Notes: generated from the sequence alone by a model not told the origin. Shown: positions 35,394 to 47,054, numbered from the stretch's first letter. The stretch: 64,000 nt of DNA from an uncultured Bacteroidales bacterium (GCA_944321895.1 CALUNA010000005.1:1-64000), one strand, 5' to 3'. Numbers and translations are program-made.

Positions 35394-37256
35394 ATGGCAG
35401 AAAAAAAATTGAATTTACTGGCTGATTTTCCGGCCATTTCCACACAGGAATGGATGGATAAAATCATTGCCGACCTGAAAGGCGCCGACTTCAACAAGAA
35501 GCTCGTATGGCGCACGACGGAAGGTTTCGACGTGATGCCTTTCTACCGCGCCGAAAACCTGGAAGGCCTGGAAACCAAAGATTCCGCACCGGGAAAATTC
35601 CCATACGTCCGCGGAACCAAAGACAACAACACCTGGTACATACGCCAGAACATTGACGCCTCGGATGCCGCGGCTGCCAATGCCAAAGCGCTGGAAATCC
35701 TCGACAAAGGCATTGACTCCATTGGCTTCAAGCTGAACAAGAAAGCACTGAGCGCCGATTACATTGCCACCCTGCTCAACGGCATTTATGCCGACTGCGT
35801 AGAGCTGAACTTCACCGTCTGCATCCGCAAGTGCGCCGAACTGGCCACGCTGCTGACCGACTACTTCACCCAAAAAGGCTACGACCTCTCAAAACTGAAC
35901 GGCTCCATCAACTGCGACCCCATTAACCGCATGCTGCTGAAAGGCAAAAAACTGGATGCGGACATGGTCGGCAACCTCGTAAAACAAACCGTGGAAGCCG
36001 GCAAGGCCCTGCCCAACTACCGCATGCTCGGCGTCAACGCCGTAAGCCTGAACAATGCAGGCGCATACGTTTCCCAGGAGCTGGGCTATGCACTGGCTTG
36101 GGGAGCACAATACATGACCATGCTCACCGAAGCCGGACTGACAGCCGACGAAGCCGCCAAAGCCATCAAGTTCAACTTCGGCATAGGCGGAAACTACTTC
36201 TTCGAGATTGCCAAGTTCCGTGCCGCACGCATGCTCTGGGCCGACATTGTAAAAGCCTACAATCCCGCATGCGACTGCGCCGCCAAGATGCACGTACACG
36301 CGGAAACATCTCTGTTCAACAAAACCATCTTCGATGCGCACGTAAACCTGCTCCGCACACAGACGGAAGCCATGAGCGCAACCCTCGGCGGCGTTGATTC
36401 ACTCACCGTGAACCCCTTCGACATTACCTACAAGGCATCCGACGACTTTTCCGAGCGCATTGCACGCAACCAGCAACTCCTGCTGAAGGAAGAATCGCAC
36501 TTCGACAAGGTTGTTGACCCGGCAGCAGGCTCCTATTATCTGGAAAACCTCACTGCCAAGATAGCCGAACAGGCCTGGAAAATATTCCTTGACATTGAAA
36601 ACACCGGCGGATTCTTTGCAGCCGTGGAAAACGGCACCGTGCAGGCCGCCATCAGAGCCACCTCGGAAAAACGCCAGAAAGACGTGGCCAGCCGCAAGGA
36701 AATCTATGTCGGCACCAACCAGTTCCCGAACTTCAACGAAGTGGCCGGCGACAAAATAACCAAGGAATCCTGCCAATGCAACTGCGGATGCTCCACCGAA
36801 ACGGGCACAGACACCTTGCCGACCGCACGTGCCGCCGAACAGTTCGAAGCACTGCGTCTCGCTACCGAAGCCTCCGGCAAACGTCCCAAAGCCTTCATGC
36901 TCACCATTGGAAACCTGGCCATGCGACTGGCACGCGCGCAGTTCTCCTGCAACTTCTTTGCCTGCGCAGGCTACGAAGTGATTGACAACCTCGGCTTCCA
37001 GACCGTGGAAGAAGGCGTCGCCGCCGCACAGAAAGCCAATGCGGACATCATCGTGCTCTGCTCCAGCGACGACGAATATGCCGAACTGGCACCCGCTGCC
37101 TACAAAGCCATTGGAGGCAAGCAAATATTCGTGGTTGCAGGTGCGCCCGCATGCATGGACGACCTGAAAGCTGCAGGCATAGAAAACTTCATACACGTAA
37201 AAGTAAACGTGCTGGAAACCCTGCAGGCCTTCAACAAGCAGCTGATAAACAAATAA
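35394..37256 (+). CDS. mutA: Methylmalonyl-CoA mutase, small (non-catalytic) subunit
   Basis: This 620-residue partner of MutB forms the heterodimeric adenosylcobalamin-dependent mutase that interconverts succinyl-CoA and methylmalonyl-CoA. It has the barrel domain (1-440) and the C-terminal B12-type domain from about 490. As in known small subunits, the cobalamin-binding DxHxxG is replaced (here AFMLTIGNLAMRLARAQ), so it does not bind the cofactor. A linker with four alternating cysteines (C460, C462, C464, C466) joins the two domains; I do not know this from other MutA proteins. The pair is central to succinate and propionate formation in Bacteroidales. Confidence 0.94.
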   Translation: MAEKKLNLLADFPAISTQEWMDKIIADLKGADFNKKLVWRTTEGFDVMPFYRAENLEGLETKDSAPGKFPYVRGTKDNNTWYIRQNIDASDAAAANAKALEILDKGIDSIGFKLNKKALSADYIATLLNGIYADCVELNFTVCIRKCAELATLLTDYFTQKGYDLSKLNGSINCDPINRMLLKGKKLDADMVGNLVKQTVEAGKALPNYRMLGVNAVSLNNAGAYVSQELGYALAWGAQYMTMLTEAGLTADEAAKAIKFNFGIGGNYFFEIAKFRAARMLWADIVKAYNPACDCAAKMHVHAETSLFNKTIFDAHVNLLRTQTEAMSATLGGVDSLTVNPFDITYKASDDFSERIARNQQLLLKEESHFDKVVDPAAGSYYLENLTAKIAEQAWKIFLDIENTGGFFAAVENGTVQAAIRATSEKRQKDVASRKEIYVGTNQFPNFNEVAGDKITKESCQCNCGCSTETGTDTLPTARAAEQFEALRLATEASGKRPKAFMLTIGNLAMRLARAQFSCNFFACAGYEVIDNLGFQTVEEGVAAAQKANADIIVLCSSDDEYAELAPAAYKAIGGKQIFVVAGAPACMDDLKAAGIENFIHVKVNVLETLQAFNKQLINK

Positions 37257-37311
37257 AAAAACAATAAATCAAGTTGCAGGCCTGCCTGCGGCTTAATATT
37301 GAACAGACAAT

Positions 37312-39441
<2,130 letters not shown>

Positions 39442-39477
39442 GCACCGCATAGGGCAAAATGCCCTGCATGACAGAAG

Positions 39478-39504
39478 CCCCCGCCCGCAGCTGCCGGACG
39501 GGGG
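39478..39504 (+). terminator. Terminator after mutB
   Basis: CCCCCGCCCG (39478-39487) pairs with CGGACGGGGG (39495-39504) with one mismatch, followed by TTTTT. Confidence 0.8.
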
Positions 39505-39575
39505 TTTTTGCATGAGAAAAGGAGGAAAGGAAATGCAAGGCTTGTGTTTTATTTCCTGAATTCAGTACTTTATTG

Positions 39576-39583
39576 TATATTTG
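39576..39583 (+). promoter_or_regulatory. Promoter -7 box for the cytosine methyltransferase-EcoRII-like pair
   Basis: TATATTTG lies 23 bases before the ATG at 39607 and excludes the longer start at 39508. Confidence 0.5.
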
Positions 39584-39606
39584 TGGCTGGTATATTTAGA
39601 ATTCTT

Positions 39607-40890
39607 ATGGATACGACTTTGTCCAATATACATTTATCTGATTTCCCCGAGAAGATTTCCATAACGGAAACTTCTGGTGGAAAAGTTCAAATACATATGT
39701 ATGGACCTAAATCTTATGATAACCAATTGGCTGTAATTACACACTACTTGCACAATCGTGAATTTGCTAAAGACTTTTTCATAGAGTTGGCTCAAAAGTA
39801 TTTAAAAGAATACTTGGAATACAAGCTTCCCAAAATGGAAGTTACAAGGAACATATTGTGTGAACCTTTACAAGCGGGATTGTTCAATGATTTTTTTCAA
39901 ATACCTTTTCCAGATCCGGGAAATTATAAATTTACTTTCATAGATTTGTTTGCAGGAATGGGAGGATTTCGATTGGCCATGCAAGCACAAGGGGGAAAAT
40001 GCATTTTTTCTTCAGAATGGAATCCTTTTGCCCAAAAGACATATTTAGCAAATTTTGGAGAAATGCCTTTTGGAGATATTACCAAAGAGGAAATAAAAAA
40101 ATATATTCCCGATCATTTTGATGTGTTGTGTGCAGGATTTCCTTGCCAACCATTTTCTATAGCTGGAGTGTCCAAGAAAAAAAGTTTAGGAAGGGAAACC
40201 GGTTTTCGGGATACGACACAAGGAACTTTGTTTTTTGATGTGGCTGAAATCTTAAGCCGTCATAGGCCGAAAGCCTTTTATTTGGAAAATGTTAAAAATT
40301 TAGTGTCCCATGATAAAGGAAATACTTTCAGAGTGATTCAATCTACATTAGAAGAGTTGGAATATTCCATACATTATAAGGTCATGGATGGTAAAGATTA
40401 TGTGCCGCAACATAGAGAGCGTATAATGATTGTTGGCTTTGATAAGAGACGTTATCAAGGGCAAGAGAAATTTGAATTTCCTACGACGAATAATTCAACT
40501 AAGAAAATTCGAGAGATTTTGGAAACTGATCCAGATCCCAAATACACCCTTTCTGATAAATTGTGGAATTATTTGCAAGATTATGCAGAGAAACATCGAG
40601 CTAAAGGTAATGGATTCGGTTTTGGCTTAGTGGATTTAGATGGCATAAGTCGTACTCTTAGTGCAAGATATTATAAAGATGGTTCAGAAATATTGATTCC
40701 ACAAAGAAAAGGAATGAATCCCAGACGTTTGACCCCTAGAGAATGTGCTCGTTTGATGGGATATCCAGATGAGTATATTATAAATAAAGTCTCTGATGTG
40801 CAAGCATACAGGCAGTGTGGCAATTCTGTCATTGTTCCACTTATTGCAGCCGTTTCCGAACAACTAGTCAAAACAATGCTGAAAAAATAA
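39607..40890 (+). CDS. dcm: DNA (cytosine-5)-methyltransferase
   Basis: This 427-residue enzyme transfers a methyl group to carbon 5 of cytosine in DNA. It has motif I DLFAGMGG at 113-120, the catalytic PCQP at 179-182, ENV at 227-229, QxRxR-type PQHRERI and a C-terminal GNS block (QCGNSVIVPL). An N-terminal extension of about 107 residues precedes motif I. It is followed after four bases by an EcoRII-like endonuclease, so it should protect the same site, probably CCWGG or a close variant. GC content is much lower than the flanking genes, pointing to acquisition. The symbol is by family; the specificity was not tested. Confidence 0.92.
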   Translation: MDTTLSNIHLSDFPEKISITETSGGKVQIHMYGPKSYDNQLAVITHYLHNREFAKDFFIELAQKYLKEYLEYKLPKMEVTRNILCEPLQAGLFNDFFQIPFPDPGNYKFTFIDLFAGMGGFRLAMQAQGGKCIFSSEWNPFAQKTYLANFGEMPFGDITKEEIKKYIPDHFDVLCAGFPCQPFSIAGVSKKKSLGRETGFRDTTQGTLFFDVAEILSRHRPKAFYLENVKNLVSHDKGNTFRVIQSTLEELEYSIHYKVMDGKDYVPQHRERIMIVGFDKRRYQGQEKFEFPTTNNSTKKIREILETDPDPKYTLSDKLWNYLQDYAEKHRAKGNGFGFGLVDLDGISRTLSARYYKDGSEILIPQRKGMNPRRLTPRECARLMGYPDEYIINKVSDVQAYRQCGNSVIVPLIAAVSEQLVKTMLKK

Positions 40891-40894
40891 TTTT

Positions 40895-42085
40895 ATGAGT
40901 GATCTATTAAATAGCGTAATTGAAAAAGTACAAAATGCCAAACACGCATTTTGTCGTTTTATTACAGCAAACGATACAGGGAAAAATGGTTCGCATCAAG
41001 CTGGTTTTTATATTCCCAAGTGTGCGGCTCCTCTTTTATTTGACATTCCTGGCGTAAAAGGAGAGAATAAAGATAAACTTGTAAAGGTAAAGTGGCAGGA
41101 TGACTTCATAACTGACAGCCGTTTTATCTATTATGGGCAAGGTTCACGCAACGAGTATCGCATTACTCGTTTTGGAAAAGCATTCCCTTTCTTTGAAGAA
41201 GAAAACGTAGGTGATTTACTGATTATTGCACAGCAAAGTAACGATTATTACTATGGCTTTGTTTTACAATCTGATCAGGATATTGATGACTTTTTTGCAT
41301 TTTTCAATCTTTCATCGGAAAAGACCAACCAGTTGATAGATATTTCACAATCTGTATCTCTTGAAGAACGGTTGAGTGTAGAGATTCAACATATTGTTTC
41401 TTTATATAAAGATTTTCCGGAAACGATACAAATGGCTAAATTGGCCAGAGATATTTATAATAGCATTCATAAAGTTACAGATTCCAAAATTTGTGATAAT
41501 CCCGATTCCCATTTGCTAAAATGGTTTGATACGGAATATTGCTTGTTCCGAAGTTTTGAAGAAAAGATATATGCTCCGGTTTATAGCAAGCCATTTACCA
41601 ATTGCCAAGAATTGGTAAAGTTTTCTAATGTCATTCTGAACCGACGTAAATCACGTGCAGGGAAATCTTTGGAACATCATCTCGCGACTATATTTTCAGC
41701 TGCTAAATTGGAATTTGAAGAACAGGTTATTACAGAGGATAATAAGAAGCCTGATTTCATATTTCCTAATGGAGAGTCTTATCATAATTTACTGTTTCCT
41801 GCAGAAAACTTAGTTTTTCTTGGAGCTAAAACGACTTGCAAAGATCGATGGCGCCAAGTATTGAATGAAGCTAACCGTATTGATACTAAATATCTGTTTA
41901 CTATGCAACAAGGAATTTCCAAGAACCAGCTATTGGAGATGAAACATGAACATGTAAAATTGGTGGTTCCTGAATCATACAAAACATCATTTGCAAAAGA
42001 ATGCCAAACAGACATCGAAACGTTAGCTACATTTATAGCAATGGTCAAATCTAAACAGGAGTCACGTCCTATTTATTCTGTTTAG
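40895..42085 (+). CDS. EcoRII-like type II restriction endonuclease
   Basis: This 396-residue protein matches EcoRII in layout. The N-terminal effector domain contains ANDTGKNGSHQAGFYIPK (24-42). The C-terminal catalytic domain has PDF at 286-288 and AKTTCKDRWRQ at 311-321, the EcoRII/PspGI/SsoII active-site signature. EcoRII needs two copies of its site (CCWGG) for efficient cutting, one acting as effector. The gene is AT-rich like its methyltransferase neighbour and shares its transcript. Its last 17 bases overlap the 3' end of vsr on the opposite strand. Recognition sequence is inferred from family only. Confidence 0.88.
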   Translation: MSDLLNSVIEKVQNAKHAFCRFITANDTGKNGSHQAGFYIPKCAAPLLFDIPGVKGENKDKLVKVKWQDDFITDSRFIYYGQGSRNEYRITRFGKAFPFFEEENVGDLLIIAQQSNDYYYGFVLQSDQDIDDFFAFFNLSSEKTNQLIDISQSVSLEERLSVEIQHIVSLYKDFPETIQMAKLARDIYNSIHKVTDSKICDNPDSHLLKWFDTEYCLFRSFEEKIYAPVYSKPFTNCQELVKFSNVILNRRKSRAGKSLEHHLATIFSAAKLEFEEQVITEDNKKPDFIFPNGESYHNLLFPAENLVFLGAKTTCKDRWRQVLNEANRIDTKYLFTMQQGISKNQLLEMKHEHVKLVVPESYKTSFAKECQTDIETLATFIAMVKSKQESRPIYSV

Positions 42086-42596
42086 CCTTTGATTCCCCAT
42101 ACCCCGCTTCTCCCTCGGCTGCCAGGCTGGGGGAATTTTCTTCCATTTCGTATGCTTTAAGCGGCTTCGGCTTGAAGCGTTCCAAGTAAACATGATTGAT
42201 CCAATATTCCATTTCCAACAAAGTCTGTTCGCGGACAGCAGGTTTCAACTGACATTCCCAAATGGTCATTACCCGCCAGCCCATTTTCTTCAATTCTGCT
42301 TTGTTTTGTTCATCCCGTTGCTTGTTCCGTTCGATTTTCTTCTTCCAGAAGTCCGTGTTGCTGTGTGGGATATGGCTGTCCGCCTCGTGACCGTGCCAAA
42401 AACAGCCGTGGACGAAAATCACGATGCCGTATTTGCGCAATACAATGTCGGGCGTGCCCGGCAACTTCTTCACATTCTTGCGATAGCGGTAGCCCCGGTG
42501 GTACAAGTAGCGGCGGACGATAAGTTCCGGTTTCGTGTCCTTGCTTTTGATCCTCGCCATGACGGCCGATCGTTTCTTTTTGTCCCAAATATCCAT
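42069..42596 (-). CDS. vsr: Very short patch repair endonuclease Vsr
   Basis: This 175-residue endonuclease nicks DNA beside T:G mismatches formed by deamination of 5-methylcytosine, so that repair can restore the C:G pair. The core has MDIWDKKKRSAVMARIKSKD, the catalytic D50 in PGTPDIVL, and H63 and H68 in FVHGCFWHGH. An added 30-residue tail rich in Glu and Lys follows the fold. The promoter box at 42614-42621 fixes the ATG at 42596 over the longer frame. It faces the methyltransferase-endonuclease pair, yet its GC content is like the host's, so it may have a separate origin. Confidence 0.94.
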   Translation of the reverse strand: MDIWDKKKRSAVMARIKSKDTKPELIVRRYLYHRGYRYRKNVKKLPGTPDIVLRKYGIVIFVHGCFWHGHEADSHIPHSNTDFWKKKIERNKQRDEQNKAELKKMGWRVMTIWECQLKPAVREQTLLEMEYWINHVYLERFKPKPLKAYEMEENSPSLAAEGEAGYGESKAKQNK

Positions 42597-42613
42597 GCTG
42601 TATATCTTTGGAG

Positions 42614-42621
42614 CAAATGTA
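42614..42621 (-). promoter_or_regulatory. Promoter -7 box for vsr
   Basis: The minus strand reads TACATTTG, 17 bases upstream of the vsr ATG. Confidence 0.5.
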
Positions 42622-42770
42622 ATAATTTTGTGAAAGAAGTGGAAACATCTCACATTAAATCTATTATAAGGAATCCGTCACAATTGATAATTAATAAAAT
42701 CTCAAAAAAGAATCCATATTCGGAACTTTTCCAGATATTATTTGTTATATATAAAAACATTTATAAAGCT

Positions 42771-43307
42771 ATGAATAAACTTTTCAATTCAGTTTGCTGC
42801 ATGATTTTATGTGCTCTCGGCCTTTCGGCCTGCAACAACGACAACATTAACACAAGCACGGTGGCTGAGCTTGACCTGACACGCTTTGCCGGACAATGGT
42901 ATGAAGTTGCGCGGTTCGACCACAGCTTTGAACGCGGTCTGGTGGGCTGCATGGCAACCTACACCATAAACGATGACGGCACAATCAAGGTTCTCAACAC
43001 TGGTTACAAAGACTCGTTCGACGGTAAATATAACGAAGCCGTGGGCAAGGCACGCCGCCCGAACGATGCCGAACCCGGCAAGCTGGAAGTGGCCTTTTTC
43101 TGGAATTTCTATTCCCCCTACAACGTCATGGAACTGGCCGACGATTACCGCTACGCCTTGATTGGCAGCAAGAAGAGCAAATATCTCTGGATTCTGAGCC
43201 GCACGCCAAAATTAAGCGGCGCAGACATGGACTATCTGCTGACAAGCGCACAGAACCGCGGCTACAACACAAATGAACTTATCTGGGTAGAACAGAAAGA
43301 TGAATAA
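42771..43307 (+). CDS. blc: Lipocalin family outer-membrane lipoprotein (Blc-like)
   Basis: This 178-residue lipoprotein has a lipobox ending LGLSAC (C21). The lipocalin signature FAGQWYEVARFDHSFERG follows directly (G41, W43), and the fold ends in the family's LIWVEQ strand. Bacterial Blc-type lipocalins bind lysophospholipids or fatty acids and are attached to the outer membrane, with roles in envelope maintenance. The start was set at the ATG of the signal peptide; the upstream frame into vsr is antisense to that gene and is not coding. The gene stands alone. Confidence 0.92.
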   Translation: MNKLFNSVCCMILCALGLSACNNDNINTSTVAELDLTRFAGQWYEVARFDHSFERGLVGCMATYTINDDGTIKVLNTGYKDSFDGKYNEAVGKARRPNDAEPGKLEVAFFWNFYSPYNVMELADDYRYALIGSKKSKYLWILSRTPKLSGADMDYLLTSAQNRGYNTNELIWVEQKDE

Positions 43308-43325
43308 ATTGGTTAGACTTGACAG

Positions 43326-43366
43326 AAACCGTCTGCTTGTGTATTCTTGCACAGGCGGACGGTTTT
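43326..43366 (+). terminator. Terminator after the lipocalin gene
   Basis: AAACCGTCTGC pairs with a GCGGACGGTTT-like arm, one mismatch, followed by TTGTTT. Confidence 0.65.
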
Positions 43367-43459
43367 GTTTATAGTCCTGGAAACCGGCGCAAAAACTGGG
43401 AAAATACAATTTTGATACACAAATCTGTACAACAAAAACTATTTTTCCGGTTTTTTTGT

Positions 43460-43467
43460 TACATTTG
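43460..43467 (+). promoter_or_regulatory. Promoter -7 box for the endonuclease I gene
   Basis: TACATTTG lies 36 bases upstream of the ATG at 43503, after a T-rich run. Confidence 0.55.
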
Positions 43468-43502
43468 CCCTCTCTTTTCAAAAAAACATTAACACAGGCG
43501 TT

Positions 43503-45326
43503 ATGAAGGTTTTTTGTACTACCGTATTGGCTCTGATGATTGCCGTTTCCGGCATACAGGCACAAGGCATTGAGACATTTTCAAACAACGAGAATACCGG
43601 CAGTTCTTACACAACCAGCATCTCATGGACCGGTGACAACAGACTGACTTGGACAGCCACAAATGCACGAAGCGACCAAGAAATCAACGGCAAAACTGTT
43701 TGCCTGAAAAATGGTAAAATAACCGGCAATTTGACCACCGCACAACAAGCTGCCGGTGTAGGCACGGTGTCGTTTAAATATTCCATTCCCTTTTCCGATG
43801 AGGACATAAAAATAACCTTGTCCATTACGGTGGGCAGCACGAGCGTAAGCGCTGTCAATGCAGCTACGTTGGAACAAGGCCAGGTGTATGAAGTCAGCAA
43901 TTTTCCCGTAAATGCGCCTTCGGGCACAACCATCATACTCGAAAACGCGACAAGTGCACGTGTAACCATCGATGATTTGGAATGGACAGCCTATTCCGGC
44001 GGCCCGCAGCCCGAACCCGGCACGCTGGCTGCACCAACGGCCGCTGCCGCTACCAATGTCGGTACAAACAGCTTCACGGCCAACTGGAGCGCAGTGCAGA
44101 ACGCGACAAGCTACAGCCTTTCCGTATGGCAGGCCGGCAATGACCAGGAAATAGATGCTTCGCCCTACACCACCTCCGCAACCAACTATACGGTTACGGG
44201 ACTGGCAAGCAACACAACCTATTATTACAACACCACGGCCAGCGCAAACGGATATACCACCTCGCAGCCGTCAAACACCATCACCGTAACCACAACGGGC
44301 AATACGGCGGCCAATCCTTACTACGCATCGGCTGATGGACGCGCAGGAACCGACCTCATAAACGCCTTGCAGGATATTATCAGCGAAGGACATCAGGTCA
44401 CATCATACGACGGTCTGTGGACAGCCTTTCGCAAGACGGACAACACGGCCGACGGACGCGTGTGGGACATGTATTCCAACTGTACATTCACGTGGGGCAG
44501 CGACCAGTGCGGAAACTACAAAAACGAATGCGACTGTTACAACCGCGAGCACAGTGTGCCCAAAAGCTGGTTCGGCGATGCCAAGCCTATGTATTCGGAC
44601 ATCGTGCATTTGGTCCCGACCGACGGTAAAGTGAACGGCATGCGCAGCAACTATCCCTTCGGTGAGGTCGGCAGCGCAACCTATACATCCGACAACGGCT
44701 GCAAACTCGGCTCATCCAGCTTCAGCGGCTATTCAGGCAGGGTTTTCGAACCGGTAGATGAATACAAGGGCGATTTTGCACGGATTTATTTCTACATGGT
44801 AACGCGCTACCGCAACATTAACTTTACGCAGGCGGAAGGGGGAAAAGTCATGTTCACCTATTCCGGGGGCACGGCCGGCCTGACCACCTACGCAACAAAC
44901 CTGCTGCTCAAATGGCATCGCGAAGACCCTGTCTCCGACAAGGAAACGGACCGGAACGACGGCATTGAGGACGTGCAGGGCAACCGGAATCCCTATGTGG
45001 ACTATCCCGAACTGGCCGAATACATTTGGGGAACAAACAAAGGCGAAACATGGCACATGTCGGGCACGGGCATTGTTACCACCATCGGCAACAAACATGA
45101 GATACTCTCGCAGATTACCGTCTCGGACGGTATAATCTCCCTCAGGGCCACCGACATGAACACAAAAGTAGGATACTCCATTTACGGTATTGACGGGAAA
45201 CGCCTGATGCAAGGCAGCTTCCGCGGACAGACCGCAATAGCCACAAGCCACCTCGGCAAAGGCCTTTACCTGCTGCAGGCAAATACGGACACCGGATGCA
45301 ATGTCCACAAACTGTTGCTCCCATAA
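43503..45326 (+). CDS. Secreted endonuclease I with fibronectin type III domain and sorting-type C-terminus
   Basis: This 607-residue exported nuclease has a signal peptide (ends SGIQAQ, about residue 21). Next come a beta-rich region to about 160 and a fibronectin type III domain around 173-262 (SFTANWSAVQNATSYSL). The endonuclease I domain lies around 270-520 and holds NREHSVPKSWFGD at about 347-359 plus VHLVPTDGKVNGMRSN. The last 80 residues (YSIYGIDGKRLMQGS..., GKGLYLLQANT) look like a type IX secretion sorting domain. It probably degrades extracellular nucleic acid for nutrition. An RNase substrate preference is possible; the family includes both. Confidence 0.9.
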   Translation: MKVFCTTVLALMIAVSGIQAQGIETFSNNENTGSSYTTSISWTGDNRLTWTATNARSDQEINGKTVCLKNGKITGNLTTAQQAAGVGTVSFKYSIPFSDEDIKITLSITVGSTSVSAVNAATLEQGQVYEVSNFPVNAPSGTTIILENATSARVTIDDLEWTAYSGGPQPEPGTLAAPTAAAATNVGTNSFTANWSAVQNATSYSLSVWQAGNDQEIDASPYTTSATNYTVTGLASNTTYYYNTTASANGYTTSQPSNTITVTTTGNTAANPYYASADGRAGTDLINALQDIISEGHQVTSYDGLWTAFRKTDNTADGRVWDMYSNCTFTWGSDQCGNYKNECDCYNREHSVPKSWFGDAKPMYSDIVHLVPTDGKVNGMRSNYPFGEVGSATYTSDNGCKLGSSSFSGYSGRVFEPVDEYKGDFARIYFYMVTRYRNINFTQAEGGKVMFTYSGGTAGLTTYATNLLLKWHREDPVSDKETDRNDGIEDVQGNRNPYVDYPELAEYIWGTNKGETWHMSGTGIVTTIGNKHEILSQITVSDGIISLRATDMNTKVGYSIYGIDGKRLMQGSFRGQTAIATSHLGKGLYLLQANTDTGCNVHKLLLP

Positions 45327-45346
45327 ATCCGCAACAACCCGAATTC

Positions 45347-46048
45347 ATGGAAGAACCGACCACAAACCGCCTGAACATAAAACAGTGGGCAGCCGAAGAC
45401 CGCCCGCGCGAAAAACTCATTGCCAAAGGCACGAACGCGCTCAGCAATGCGGAACTGCTGGCCATACTAATCGGCTCCGGCAACACGGAAGAAACCGCTG
45501 TCGGACTTGCGCGCCGCATTCTGAAAGAAAACGACAACAGTCTTGACGAACTCGCGCGGCTCAACGTGCAGCAACTGTGCAAACGCTTCAAAGGCATCGG
45601 CATGGCCAAGGCCGTAACCATAGTGGCCGCACTGGAAATAGGCCGCCGCAGGCGGAACACCACCGCCAGACGCACGCAAATCAAAAACTCGCAGGATGCG
45701 GGAGAGTTGTTCGCGCCACTGCTGGGCGACCTGCCCCATGAAGAAACCTGGATGGCACTGCTTAACCATGCCAGCTACGTTATCGAACTGCAGAAAATCA
45801 GCCAGGGCGGACTCTCGGCCACCATTGTAGACATACGGCTCATCATCAAAGCCGCACTCGACAAAAACGCCACCCGCCTGATTCTGTCGCACAACCATCC
45901 ATCAGCCAACCCCGCCCCCAGCCGCGAGGACATGGCACTGACAAGCAAACTGAAGGAAGCATGCAGGCTGTTCGACATAGACCTGCTTGACCACATCATC
46001 ATTGCCGGCAACGAAACATACAGCTTTGCCGACAACAACCTGCTGTAA
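45347..46048 (+). CDS. radC: RadC family JAB/MPN-domain protein
   Basis: This 233-residue protein has the UPF0758/RadC layout. A helix-hairpin-helix part (residues 20-100, LIGSGNTEETAVGLARRIL and FKGIGMAKAVTIVAALE) precedes a JAB/MPN metal-binding domain with HNHPSANPAPSREDMALT. The original DNA-repair assignment of RadC was later questioned, so the role is unclear. It starts 20 bases after the endonuclease I stop. The chosen ATG at 45347 begins at the conserved family start; the longer frame overlaps the previous gene. Confidence 0.92.
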   Translation: MEEPTTNRLNIKQWAAEDRPREKLIAKGTNALSNAELLAILIGSGNTEETAVGLARRILKENDNSLDELARLNVQQLCKRFKGIGMAKAVTIVAALEIGRRRRNTTARRTQIKNSQDAGELFAPLLGDLPHEETWMALLNHASYVIELQKISQGGLSATIVDIRLIIKAALDKNATRLILSHNHPSANPAPSREDMALTSKLKEACRLFDIDLLDHIIIAGNETYSFADNNLL

Positions 46049-46095
46049 CCGGCCGGGAACGGACTTGCCCGCTTTCGGAATCGGGAAAAAAAACA

Positions 46096-46103
46096 TATCT
46101 TTG
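46096..46103 (+). promoter_or_regulatory. Promoter -7 box for the ABC transporter pair
   Basis: TATCTTTG, 48 bases upstream of the ATP-binding subunit's ATG. Confidence 0.5.
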
Positions 46104-46151
46104 CCGACAAGACAAAACAACCTATTCCTTTCGGCAAACTTCTAACGCAAT

Positions 46152-47054
46152 ATGCTACAAGTAAACCACGTAAGTAAACAATACGCCGGACACAAAGCCC
46201 TGGATGACGTCAGCCTGCATGTCCCGGCACACAGCATTTACGGACTGCTCGGTCCCAACGGCGCCGGCAAGACAACCCTGATACGCATAATCAACACCAT
46301 TACCGGCCCCGACAGTGGCGAAGTGCTCCTGAACGGCAGACGCATCACACCCGACGACGCACTACACATTGGCTACCTGCCCGAAGAACGCGGACTGTAC
46401 AAGAAAATGAAAGTAGGAGAACAGGCTCTGTTCCTGGCACGCCTCAAAGGCATGAGCAAGAACGATGCACTGAAAGCGCTGAAATACTGGTTCGAAAAAC
46501 TCGAAATACAGGCCTGGTGGGACAAGAAAGTGGAAGAGCTGTCCAAAGGCATGGCGCAAAAAGTGCAGTTCATTACCACCGTACTGCACGAACCCGAACT
46601 GCTTATCCTGGATGAGCCTTTCTCTGGCTTCGACCCTGTCAATGCGGAACTTATCAAGAAGGAAATACTGGCTTTGCGCGACAAAGGCACCACCATTATC
46701 CTCTCCACACACAACATGGCCTCCGTAGAAGAACTTTGCGAGAACATCTCGCTGATAAACCAATCACACATAGTGCTTCAGGGCAATGTGGAAGAAATCC
46801 GTGCAGCACATTCCACCAATACTTTCCTGCTGGCCACACACGACACGCTCGCTGCCGAAAATCTGGCAACCGAAGGCATTGTAATAACTCCACAAAACGG
46901 CAAAAACAAACTGAACAGATACGCCATCAGCAAACCGGCAGACATGTCCAACAACAAGCTGCTCGGATTATTGCTGGACAACTGCTCCGTAACCTCCTTT
47001 GAAGAGGTTCTGCCGACCATGAATGAAATTTTCATAAAAACCGTATCAAAATGA
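46152..47054 (+). CDS. ABC transporter ATP-binding protein (Nat-like)
   Basis: This 300-residue ATPase has Walker A GPNGAGKTTLI, the signature motif ELSKGMAQKVQF, Walker B LLILDEPFSGFD and a switch His in STHNMAS. The last 75 residues form the extra C-terminal domain typical of the NatA / ABC-2-type group. Its stop overlaps the ATG of the permease (ATGA), so the two are translationally coupled. The pair likely exports small ions, lipids or drugs; substrate is not seen in the sequence. Confidence 0.93.
   Translation: MLQVNHVSKQYAGHKALDDVSLHVPAHSIYGLLGPNGAGKTTLIRIINTITGPDSGEVLLNGRRITPDDALHIGYLPEERGLYKKMKVGEQALFLARLKGMSKNDALKALKYWFEKLEIQAWWDKKVEELSKGMAQKVQFITTVLHEPELLILDEPFSGFDPVNAELIKKEILALRDKGTTIILSTHNMASVEELCENISLINQSHIVLQGNVEEIRAAHSTNTFLLATHDTLAAENLATEGIVITPQNGKNKLNRYAISKPADMSNNKLLGLLLDNCSVTSFEEVLPTMNEIFIKTVSK

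Noticed and set aside
42192-42770. Extended start for the lipocalin reaching into vsr
   Set aside because: The added residues are antisense to vsr, and a lipoprotein signal begins at 42771.
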